Assembly: GCA_031277095.1 (NCBI GenBank) | Contig: JAISLU010000110.1 | Coordinates: 1-57,872, forward strand | Direction of reading: 5' to 3' | Origin: Synergistaceae bacterium | GTDB lineage: Bacteria > Synergistota > Synergistia > Synergistales > Aminobacteriaceae | Length of the DNA stretch: 57,872 nucleotides | Part shown: positions 51,491 through 57,872 of the stretch, piece by piece | Layout: every line of letters starts with the position of its first letter | How positions within the stretch are numbered: position 1 is the stretch's first letter | Notes under the pieces: model-generated | The model's input: only the letters and a program-made list of their open reading frames with translations | Told to the model about the DNA's origin: nothing | Database searches by the model: none | Position numbers and translations under genes: made by a program

Positions 51491-51603
51491 TAGCAAAGAG
51501 GGCAAACTTGAAATTTTGCTTGAATTTTCTCTTTGGGGAAATCCAAAGGGATATGTATTCTGGTAAAAGCGTGATTCTGGAAAAGCGAGGGGCAGAGCAG
51601 GTT

Positions 51604-51663
51604 TCAGATCAAATATTAGATCAAGTATCAGGACAAATATCAGATCAAATATCAGGGCAAGTT
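51604..51663. repeat. 12-nt tandem repeat x 5 overlapping the DUF819 gene stop
   Basis: Units TCAGATCAAATA (51604), TTAGATCAAGTA (51616), TCAGGACAAATA (51628), TCAGATCAAATA (51640) and TCAGGGCAAGTT (51652). The TGA of the DUF819 gene (51654-51652) lies in the last unit, the one closest to the gene. Confidence 0.95.
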
Positions 51664-52827
51664 CAGCAGAGAACCCAGATAATTTGCGGTCAGGAGGGCG
51701 GCGTAATTTCCGATGACGTAACCCCAAATTCCCACCAAAAGAGCCGGCACCACGAGGCCGTTCCAACCTTTCGCCGTGGCCATGGCGGCGGCCGTGGTCG
51801 GTCCGCCGATGGTGGCGTTGCAGGAGACCATGAGTTCTTCCAGGCTGAATTTGAACAATTTCCCCAGCCCCAGGGTTACCGCCATGTTGACGAGAACGAT
51901 GGTGCCCGCGTAGGCGAAAAGCAGGGGGCTCCTGTTCAAAATCATGGACAGCGAGGCCGGCACCCCGATGACCACAAAAAAAATGTGGATGAAGAACGTC
52001 CCGATTTCCCGGGCTCCCTGGAGAGCGCCGAAAATTTTCGGAAACAGGGTGGCACCGAGAACCGTCAAGGTCGTGATCAGAAAGTACTTTTGCCCGAAGA
52101 TCCATCGCGCCGGCCGGGGAAGAACCATAGAACCGCCCACGGCGTCCGCCAGTTTCGTGCTGAGGGTCACGATGAAAAACGCGACGGCGGCGCTGGCCGC
52201 AATGTCCAGAAGGGATCTTTCCTTTTTTTCTTTTTTATCGGCGACAGGGGAAGGAACCGCTGCTTTGTAGGGCATGGGGTAATGCCTGCGGAAAAAGTTC
52301 AGGGTCGGGACGATCATGAGGGCGAAAAAATACAGGGCCATGAGAAAATTGTCGGCCACGATGACGGCGCCGGTCATCTCCGGAGAAACAGCAAAGGCAT
52401 CTTTCATCGCGGCCAGGTTCATGCTGCCGCCGATGTAAGACCCGCAGAGCATGGCCAAAATCCCCCGCATCTCGGGAATGTACCGATAAAAGAGAAACGT
52501 CGCGACACAGGTCCCCAAGAGGGTTCCCCCCGCCGCAAAGTGAAAGGCGACGAAGGTCCTGCCGCTTTCCTTCCAAATGCGGCGGATATCGGCGTCGAAG
52601 AGAAGCAAGGGAACGGCGAGGGGGACCACATATCCCCAAACGCTGTCGTAAACGGGGGAATCCACGGGAACGACCCCCAGGTTGGCCAGGGCCATAGCGC
52701 CCAGAAGCGCGATCATACACCCCGTGAGCGTCGCCGCCCATTTGTATTTTTGTTCGAGCCAGATGCTGATCGCCGCCCACCCCACCAAAAACGTCCAAAG
52801 CGTCAGGGTATCGTCGGGCTTTATCAT
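51652..52827 (-). CDS. DUF819-family integral membrane protein
   Basis: The 391-aa protein has about ten to eleven membrane segments and the family stretches LLLFDADIRRIWKESGRT, GSYIGGSMNLAAM and SCNATIGGPTTAAAMA. The family (YjcL type) resembles anion or CPA-like carriers in its inverted repeat with GG-SMN and GGPTTA motifs, but has no settled substrate. A cytoplasmic charged loop occurs near residues 190-205. The ATG follows a 174-bp gap that carries a G-rich repeat. Confidence 0.88.
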   Translation of the reverse strand: MIKPDDTLTLWTFLVGWAAISIWLEQKYKWAATLTGCMIALLGAMALANLGVVPVDSPVYDSVWGYVVPLAVPLLLFDADIRRIWKESGRTFVAFHFAAGGTLLGTCVATFLFYRYIPEMRGILAMLCGSYIGGSMNLAAMKDAFAVSPEMTGAVIVADNFLMALYFFALMIVPTLNFFRRHYPMPYKAAVPSPVADKKEKKERSLLDIAASAAVAFFIVTLSTKLADAVGGSMVLPRPARWIFGQKYFLITTLTVLGATLFPKIFGALQGAREIGTFFIHIFFVVIGVPASLSMILNRSPLLFAYAGTIVLVNMAVTLGLGKLFKFSLEELMVSCNATIGGPTTAAAMATAKGWNGLVVPALLVGIWGYVIGNYAALLTANYLGSLLNLP

Positions 52828-52918
52828 ATTTTTATCCTGTTTTCTTATTTATACGGATGGCTTGGCGCTCAGTAACCGATCAAACCCTCTACCCCCGATT
52901 CCCATCTGGCAGCGGTTT

Positions 52919-52990
52919 ACGTTCAGGGGGTCTCGGGGGGGCCAGTGAGCCCGCTTTTGGGCGAACGAACTCCGCCCCCTGAGCTTGAAC
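52919..52990. repeat. Third copy of the G-rich palindromic repeat
   Basis: It runs GTTCAGGGGGTCTCGGGGGG, CCAGTGAG, an inner hairpin GCCC-GCTTTT-GGGC, GAACGAACTCC, then GCCCCCTGAGCTTGAAC. It shares the order of blocks with the copies at 47528-47676 but the middle differs. The ends form an outer inverted repeat (GTTCAGGGGG / CCCCCTGAGCTTGAAC). Confidence 0.85.
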
Positions 52991-53007
52991 GTTTACGGCG
53001 TTTAGAG
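52990..53007. repeat. Tandem duplication, 9 nt x 2, at the dprA stop
   Basis: Plus-strand units CGTTTACGG (52990) and CGTTTAGAG (52999). The dprA TAA (53004-53002) lies in the unit nearest the gene. Confidence 0.6.
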
Positions 53008-54093
53008 GCCCGCGCTGTACCGTCCCGGCCCGGAGGCGTAAACCAGGCTAGAGGCGCAAAGGGTCGCCAAGCAGGACTGCATGTCCACAAACGTCAGCCC
53101 GCTTTCGTTCATCAGGTCGTCCAGTGTGCGTCCGCCTCTGCGCTGCAACAGGCCCAACACCCGCTTCTCGTTCTCGGACAGAGAAAGGGGGGCGGGCTCT
53201 CCGAAATCCAACAGCAACTGCCCGTATTTGCCCGATATTTTACCGATGAAATCGTCGATGTCGATCAAGGGGTTCGCGCCGTCGCGGATGAGGGAATTCG
53301 TGCCCTTCGAAATCGCTTCCGTGATCCGGCCCGGAACGCACCATATCTCCCGTCCCAGGTCCAGCGCCAGACGCGCGGTGATCATGGCTCCCCCGTCCTC
53401 CGCCGACTCCACCACCACAAGGCGGTTACACAGCCCCACTATGATGCGGTTGCGCTCCGGAAAGCGCCAGGGATCGCCTCCCGTGCCCATAGGGTACTCG
53501 GATATCAGGGCTCCTTTCCCCGCCGCGATCTCCACGAAGAGGGAGTGATGTTCCGCGGGATACACGCGATCCACCGCCGTGCCAAAAACGGCCAGGGTGG
53601 TGCCGCCCTCGTCGAGACAGCCCCGGTGCCCCGCGCCGTCGATGCCCTTGGCCCCGCCGCTGACCACCTGGTGACCCACCCGCGCCGCCGAACGCCCCAC
53701 GGCCTCGGCGACGGTGCGGCCGTAGTGACTGCAGCGCCGCGTGCCCACCACCGCCAAACAGGGCTTCAGGGTGTCCAGTTTCCCTTTGACATAAATCCCG
53801 ATAGGCGGCGAGGGAAGGTCCTTCAAGCGGACGGGGTAGTCCTCGTCGTCCACGGTGATGAAACGCGCCCCAAAGACCTCCGTCCGCTCCATCTCCCTCA
53901 GGGCCCAGTCTCGCACCTCCAGAAGCTCCTCAAGGCGGGTACAGGAGGACGCCCGGATTCCCAGTTTTTCCCACAGGGGTTTTCCCTCCGTCCAGAGGGC
54001 ATCCGGCGCGCCGCTTTTTTGCAGGGTCTCCCACGCGCTTAAAGGCGCTTTGCAGGCGTTCAGCAGCAATTTCGCCTTGAGAGATTCGTCCAT
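53002..54093 (-). CDS. dprA: DNA-processing protein DprA
   Basis: The 363-aa protein has the Rossmann-like DprA/Smf core with AVVGTRRCSHYG, VSGGAKGIDGAGHRG, TLAVFGTAVDRVYP, SEYPMGTGG, FPERNRIIVGL and the GTNSLIRDGA end, followed by a C-terminal winged-helix domain (about 295-360). It loads RecA on single-stranded DNA during uptake. The ATG is embedded in the second unit of an 11-nt duplication whose first unit holds the stop of the upstream gene. Confidence 0.95.
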   Translation of the reverse strand: MDESLKAKLLLNACKAPLSAWETLQKSGAPDALWTEGKPLWEKLGIRASSCTRLEELLEVRDWALREMERTEVFGARFITVDDEDYPVRLKDLPSPPIGIYVKGKLDTLKPCLAVVGTRRCSHYGRTVAEAVGRSAARVGHQVVSGGAKGIDGAGHRGCLDEGGTTLAVFGTAVDRVYPAEHHSLFVEIAAGKGALISEYPMGTGGDPWRFPERNRIIVGLCNRLVVVESAEDGGAMITARLALDLGREIWCVPGRITEAISKGTNSLIRDGANPLIDIDDFIGKISGKYGQLLLDFGEPAPLSLSENEKRVLGLLQRRGGRTLDDLMNESGLTFVDMQSCLATLCASSLVYASGPGRYSAGL

Positions 54094-54112
54094 TGGTTAC
54101 ACATTGGCTACA
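54091..54112. repeat. Perfectly spaced 11-nt duplication joining two genes
   Basis: On the minus strand TGTAGCCAATG is followed by TGTAACCAATG. The TAG in the first copy is the stop of the dehydrogenase gene; the ATG of the second copy is the dprA start. Confidence 0.95.
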
Positions 54113-55181
54113 GCCCGGGGACACCGAACTTTTGCGCGAAACCATCGATGATCCCGCAGGTGGCGTCGTCCAGGAAAATACCGTTTTTAAGAGAATCCTC
54201 GCGCTTTTCCGCCTCTTTCTCGCCGGCGATGTAGATTCTGTCGTGGCCCTCGGCCTTGCCGCTCTCCCGGACCTCCTGCAAAATCTTTCCGATATGGGCC
54301 TTGACCTGCTCGGCTTCGGCGAAAAGATCCAGCCGGAAAGCTCCGAAGAAATGGGAGATGCCCCCCGACCCCTTCTGGAAGGTGTGAAGGCTCCATTTTC
54401 CCAGGGACAGGCCGGCGCACAGGAGTTCCACCAAAAGCCCCAGCCCGTAGCCTTTGTGCCCGCCGGACTCCTCGCCCTCGCCCCCGAGAAAAAGATGCCC
54501 GCCGTACCGCGGGTTTTCCCAGAAAAGTTTCTCGAAGGCCGTCGCGTCCGTCATGCCGTGGCCCTCTTCGTCCACGACCCAGCCCTCGGGCATGGTTTTT
54601 TTCCTTCGGTCGTAAACCTCCACTTTGCCGTGAGCCACGGTGGTGGTCGCCATGTCGATCATGAAGCTGCGGCCGGAAATCTCAGGAATGGCCACCGCGA
54701 TGGGGTTGGTTCCGAAGATCCGCTCTCGTCCGAAGGTGGGTATGGCACAGGTTCGCGTGTTGGTAAAGGCCATGCCCACCATGTCCTCCTCCGCGGCGCG
54801 CTCCGCCCAAAGGCCGGCCATGCCGTAGTGGTTCGAGTCCCTGACGGCGCAGAAAGCGACTCCGCTGATTTTGGCTTTGTCCAGCATCCGGCTCACCGCA
54901 AAATCCGTTATATAGGGTCCTATCCCGTTGTTACCGTCCACCAGCAACGAGACGGGGGTCTCTTTCACAATCTGCGGCTCGGCGGACGGGACGGCGAACC
55001 CGCCTTGAACGCCATGCCAATAAAAATCCAGCCGCGCCGTCCCGTGGGAGGGCACGCCCCGAGCGTCCGCTTCGACCAGTACCTTTGCCGTGATCTCCGC
55101 GGCTTTGGGTGAGTAACCGAACTTTTCCAGTATCCCCTTCGTGACGTCGATCAAACGGTGGTACTCGATGGTACAGCTCAT
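54108..55181 (-). CDS. Ldh2/malate-ureidoglycolate-type NAD(P)-dependent dehydrogenase
   Basis: The 357-aa protein belongs to the malate/L-lactate dehydrogenase 2 family, unrelated in fold to classic LDH. Marks are ADARGVPSHGTARLDFYW, RDSNHYGMAGLWAERA, GTNPIAVAIPE and GYGLGLLVELLCAGLSLG. Members oxidise a range of 2-hydroxy acids (malate, sulfolactate, ureidoglycolate) or reduce imines; the substrate cannot be read from sequence. It is transcribed with dprA, which is probably incidental. Confidence 0.9.
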   Translation of the reverse strand: MSCTIEYHRLIDVTKGILEKFGYSPKAAEITAKVLVEADARGVPSHGTARLDFYWHGVQGGFAVPSAEPQIVKETPVSLLVDGNNGIGPYITDFAVSRMLDKAKISGVAFCAVRDSNHYGMAGLWAERAAEEDMVGMAFTNTRTCAIPTFGRERIFGTNPIAVAIPEISGRSFMIDMATTTVAHGKVEVYDRRKKTMPEGWVVDEEGHGMTDATAFEKLFWENPRYGGHLFLGGEGEESGGHKGYGLGLLVELLCAGLSLGKWSLHTFQKGSGGISHFFGAFRLDLFAEAEQVKAHIGKILQEVRESGKAEGHDRIYIAGEKEAEKREDSLKNGIFLDDATCGIIDGFAQKFGVPGL

Positions 55182-55239
55182 GTCCTATCATCTCCAAGAT
55201 TCATGATATGCAAATGCAAAAAATGTAAAAAAGGTCGGG

Positions 55240-56328
55240 CTACATGGACTCGGGAAAGAGTTCGTCGATGATTTCCCCCACTTTCTCCACTTTATCGACC
55301 TTGACGACGTTGGAACCGCAGAAAAAAAGCCCCCGCTCCCAGTTTCCGTTGAAGGCGTCCACCAAGGCCATGGCGATACAAAACGTCTCGCGGGTTTTTC
55401 GGTAGCGGCAGTGGGTCAGGCAGTTGGCGAAGCAGGGCATGCTGTCGACCTCTCCGTTCAAATATTTCGCCACGAAGGGATTTTTAATGGCTCGCCCCGG
55501 AAGCCCGGCCGGGCTGTGGATCAGGACGACGTCTTCTTCTTTTGCGTCGATGTAGGCCTGCTTGAAGCGGTCGGAGGCGTCTCCCTCCTCCGTGCAGGCG
55601 AAACGCGTACCCATCTGCACGCCCTTCGCGCCCATCTGGAACATGCGCTCCATGTCCCCGCGGTTCCACACGCCGCCCGCCGCGATCACGGGAACGTCGG
55701 ATTTCATTTCCTCGGCAACGAAACGCACCGTGGCCGGCAGAGCCACCTCGATGGAGAGGGCGGGGTCGTAGACCTGTTCCATGGTCGTTGCCCCCAGGTG
55801 CCCGCCTGCCGTGGCCGGAGCCTCCACCACAAAGCCGTCGGGGCTGCGGCCGTACTGCCGTTCCCAGCGGCGGGTGATCAGGCTGGCCGCCTTGGCCGAA
55901 CTCACGATAGGCACCAGCGCCACGTCGGGAAAATCTTTCGTGTACTCGGGCAGGCGCAAAGGCAGTCCCGCCCCCGAGATGATGATGTTGGCGCCGCCCT
56001 CCGCGGCCGCCCGCACTTCCGTGTCGTAGTCGGTCAAAGCCACCATGCAGTTCACCGCCAAGATCCCGTCGGGACCGGCTATTTCCCTCGCTTGCTGTAA
56101 AACTTCCTTTATGACGATCTCGTTGGATTCGAAATAATTCCTTTTTTCCAGGACAAAATGGGGCGAGTTATGGCTGAGTCCCACACTTGCGACAGTCCCC
56201 ACTGCGCCCCGCCGCGCCACGTTTCCGGCGAGTCTGGGACCGGAAATTCCCACGCCCATACCTCCCTGTATCAAAGGATAGCGTGGTTGATGTTTCCCTA
56301 GCTTCAGAATCGGCGTTCTGTTGCTCAC
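55240..56328 (-). CDS. Nitronate monooxygenase-like / 2-nitropropane dioxygenase family flavoenzyme
   Basis: The 362-aa TIM-barrel flavoprotein has PLIQGGMGVGISGPRLA at the start, the ATAGGHLGA histidine motif and VIAAGGVWNRGDME and GAKGVQMGTRF for FMN phosphate. An inserted, cysteine-containing stretch (DSMPCFANCLTHCRYRKT) near the C-terminus is typical of the anaerobe subgroup that resembles enoyl-ACP reductase FabK or other reductases, so the actual reaction is open. The start is the GTG at 56328, about 11 nt after AAGGAG; the GTG at 56340 touches the ribosome site. An AATA-AGACATC duplication lies just upstream. Confidence 0.88.
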   Translation of the reverse strand: MSNRTPILKLGKHQPRYPLIQGGMGVGISGPRLAGNVARRGAVGTVASVGLSHNSPHFVLEKRNYFESNEIVIKEVLQQAREIAGPDGILAVNCMVALTDYDTEVRAAAEGGANIIISGAGLPLRLPEYTKDFPDVALVPIVSSAKAASLITRRWERQYGRSPDGFVVEAPATAGGHLGATTMEQVYDPALSIEVALPATVRFVAEEMKSDVPVIAAGGVWNRGDMERMFQMGAKGVQMGTRFACTEEGDASDRFKQAYIDAKEEDVVLIHSPAGLPGRAIKNPFVAKYLNGEVDSMPCFANCLTHCRYRKTRETFCIAMALVDAFNGNWERGLFFCGSNVVKVDKVEKVGEIIDELFPESM

Positions 56329-56347
56329 CTTTCGACCCACTCCTTAA

Positions 56348-56377
56348 TAAAAATAACAGACATCAAAATAATAGACA
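56348..56377. repeat. Tandem duplication, about 15 nt x 2, upstream of the flavoenzyme
   Basis: Plus-strand units AATAACAGACATCAA and AATAATAGACATCC. Confidence 0.7.
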
Positions 56378-56427
56378 TCCATCCCCGGGAGCATGGCTCC
56401 CTTGACAAAAAACAAAACACTGGCGTT

Positions 56428-56479
56428 AAAGGCATCTCTAAAATCAAGGCATCTCTAAAATAATCAAAGCATCTCTTTT
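56428..56479. repeat. Tandem repeat, 18-20 nt x 3, overlapping the ankyrin gene stop
   Basis: Plus-strand units AAAGGCATCTCTAAAATC (56428), AAGGCATCTCTAAAATAATC (56446) and AAAGCATCTCTTTT (56466). The TGA of the ankyrin gene (56466-56464) lies at the unit nearest the gene. Confidence 0.85.
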
Positions 56480-57366
56480 TTTTGCAGAGGCAAGCTGCCC
56501 GCGTCCTGGAGAAGAGAGACGACGACCTGTTTGTTCCTTCTTCGGGCGATGCTCATGGCCGTTTCCCCTTTCCGGGAGACGGCGTTCAGGTCGGCCCCCG
56601 CCTTCAAAAGCACCGCGACCATATCCGCCTTGCCCACAGTCGCGGCCATCATCAAAGGAGTATACCCTTCTTTGCCGGGTTCGTTGACGTCGGCTCCCCC
56701 ATTCAGCAGCTCCCTCGCGACCGCCACGTGGTTCCGGTCGATGGCGTACATCAAAGGAGTATACCCGTTTTTGTCGACGCGATTGACGATTTCGCCCGCC
56801 GTTCCTTTTTTGACCGCGGGCTTCAGGAACTCGCGGGTGATTTCCGGCCTGTTTTGGACGATGGCGTATATCAGCGACGCACTGGCGTCCTCGAAATCCT
56901 CGTATCCCCCATCCAGCAACGCGCGAACCACCTCCGTCCTGTTCAAGGCTATGGCGACTCTGACGGGGGTGACCCCCGTGACGTCCCTGGCGTTGAGGGT
57001 GGCGCCCAAACTCAGGCATCGACGCACGGCGTCCACGTCGTCGTTTCTGATGGCCAGAAAGAGTTCCTTCTCCGCGGCGGAAAGGGGCGGCAGTTCAGCG
57101 TCGCGGACCTGGGTTTGAGCCGTCGTCACAGGCTTCGCAAACAAAACCCGCCACAGGACAAACCCCAGCAGAACAACGCCTACGGCGGCCCAGACACCCA
57201 CAATGATTTTGAGTTTTGTCCGTCGTTTCGGCCGCGCCGAAGCGTCCTCCGGTACCTCGGCGCCTTTCGAACTCTCAGAGGACTCCGTTTTTTCGTTTTC
57301 CGCCACTTCAGCAGGACGGTGTACGCCCAACTTCAGCCGCTGCAAAAAATCGGTCAGAAATTTCAT
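56464..57366 (-). CDS. Membrane-anchored ankyrin-repeat protein
   Basis: The 300-aa protein has a charged cytoplasmic start, one membrane segment (about residues 52-75, KLKIIVGVWAAVGVVLLGFV) and five ankyrin repeats (about 100-285), two of them with the consensus NGYTPLMYAI and EGYTPLMMAA. Orientation suggests the repeats lie outside the inner membrane, where they would bind a protein partner. I start at ATG 57366 with GGGAGA 7 nt upstream. No partner gene can be named. Confidence 0.88.
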   Translation of the reverse strand: MKFLTDFLQRLKLGVHRPAEVAENEKTESSESSKGAEVPEDASARPKRRTKLKIIVGVWAAVGVVLLGFVLWRVLFAKPVTTAQTQVRDAELPPLSAAEKELFLAIRNDDVDAVRRCLSLGATLNARDVTGVTPVRVAIALNRTEVVRALLDGGYEDFEDASASLIYAIVQNRPEITREFLKPAVKKGTAGEIVNRVDKNGYTPLMYAIDRNHVAVARELLNGGADVNEPGKEGYTPLMMAATVGKADMVAVLLKAGADLNAVSRKGETAMSIARRRNKQVVVSLLQDAGSLPLQKKEML

Positions 57367-57559
57367 CCGCGTTTCTCCCAATCAAAATCGTCCGAATCAA
57401 AATCACTTTAGGCCAAGATCCTCATAAACGGTTACAAATCATCCTAATATTCAAACCCCATCGAAACATGATCATTGTAACATCGAATGCGTAACATCCA
57501 ATGCGCCCGCATCGATATAAAGGACGGGATTACAGTACAGTGGGGGAGGGGTGTAAAAT
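57367..57559. other. Intergenic gap, nothing recognised
   Basis: Contains the upstream region of the ankyrin gene and the break point of the IS66 fragment. The duplicated AATCAAAATCGTCCG/AATCAAAATCAC next to the ankyrin start is another short tandem duplication. Confidence 0.4.
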
Positions 57560-57872
57560 AGATAAACGCGTCGTATTGGGCGGAATAGGTACGCAAAAGC
57601 TCAGCGTCGCATTCGGAGATGCCACGCTCTACATCAGCGTTCTTTTGGTCGTTCATTGCCTTCAAAAATACCGCAAAATACCGCAAATTCCCCAGCCCAC
57701 GCGCACTTGTACATTTCGCACAACCCTTTCAGCTCACGCAACAGATGTGCTCCCCAAGTCGCGTCTCCTGTGCCAAAACCGTAAAATTTTGCCTCGTGGT
57801 CGTGTGACACTATCCCCTGAAACTTCGGCAGAATTCCGTCTCGATCCACACTTTTCGCATCTTTTTGCGGAT
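57560..57872 (-). pseudogene. IS66-family transposase fragment with internal frameshift
   Basis: Reading in from the window edge, the minus strand codes for GILPKFQGIVSHDHEAKFYG and WGAHLLRELKGL, typical of the IS66 DDE core, whose HD motif would hold one catalytic aspartate. After WAGEFAVF the frame is lost at a 10-bp tandem duplication; skipping one copy restores the expected reading FLKAMNDQKNADVERG. Similarity ends at YDAFI (about 57560), so the C-terminal third is missing. The fragment continues outside the window. Confidence 0.85.
57665..57684. repeat. 10-bp tandem duplication that breaks the IS66 frame
   Basis: AAAATACCGC at 57665-57674 and again at 57675-57684 on the plus strand. Removing one copy gives a continuous transposase frame. 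Confidence 0.9.

Noticed and set aside
51404-51663. Possible CRISPR-like array
   Set aside because: Units are 12-15 nt, directly adjacent, degenerate and lack spacers; there are no cas genes.
51508-52875. 455-codon plus-strand frame opposite the DUF819 gene, starting in the 12-nt repeat
   Set aside because: The minus strand codes for a clear polytopic membrane protein; the plus frame gives Gly/His/Arg-rich nonsense.

Overview
The window (57,872 bp, roughly half GC) reads as chromosome of a Gram-negative-type anaerobe, most likely Synergistota. This is inferred from the Na+-translocating methylmalonyl-CoA/oxaloacetate decarboxylase genes, a dcw cluster with an mDAP-type MurE, the flagellin and FlaG sequences, and general protein character; no marker search was possible. 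Except for IS66 debris at the right edge I see no prophage, CRISPR array or tRNA gene.

Layout. 1-564: 3' end of a ComM-type Mg chelatase gene. 695-5043 (minus): decarboxylase operon mmdA-mmdD-mmdC-mmdB plus a small unknown gene, preceded by an NCS2 nucleobase permease (5306-6733) with a terminator-like leader hairpin. 6988-23633 (minus): one long division and cell-wall cluster in the order mraZ-rsmH-ftsL-ftsI-murE-mraY-murD-ftsW-murG-murC-murB-ftsQ-ftsA-ftsZ-SPOR protein; murF and ddl are not in it. 23785-24178 (minus): RNase P RNA. 24381-39895 (plus): rny-ymdB, dnaX-dnaE, pyk, then cdaA-cdaR-glmM (c-di-AMP synthesis, its regulator, and phosphoglucosamine mutase), and a large membrane protein of unknown role. 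39912-42177 (plus): MATE transporter and a small membrane protein. 42186-45439 (minus): hisS and typA. 45762-48131 (plus): a flagellin gene lacking its N-terminal part, flaG, and a small coiled-coil gene, separated by hairpins and G-rich repeats. 48260-51322 (minus): a two-gene unit coding for a TIR-transmembrane protein and a DHH/DHHA1 phosphoesterase whose C-terminal half carries four copies of a 26-residue module. 51652-57366 (minus): DUF819 membrane protein, dprA, an Ldh2-type dehydrogenase, a nitronate monooxygenase-like enzyme and a membrane-anchored ankyrin protein. The right edge holds a broken IS66 transposase.

Two signals stand out. First, the TIR-TM plus DHH pair looks like a nucleotide-signal module (a possible NAD-consuming or signal-making membrane TIR with a linked phosphoesterase) whose partner domain I cannot match confidently to a known defence system. 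Second, the window is full of short degenerate tandem duplications (9-20 nt units, 2-5 copies, different sequence each time) placed at gene junctions. In at least eleven junctions the upstream gene's stop codon lies in the terminal unit of the duplicated tract. Similar tracts have been taken into reading frames at protein ends (MurB N-terminus, MurG C-terminus, MATE N-terminus, an insert in MurE).

Many gene starts here were moved from the longest open frame to an internal codon with a proper Shine-Dalgarno sequence; each such choice is explained in its entry.
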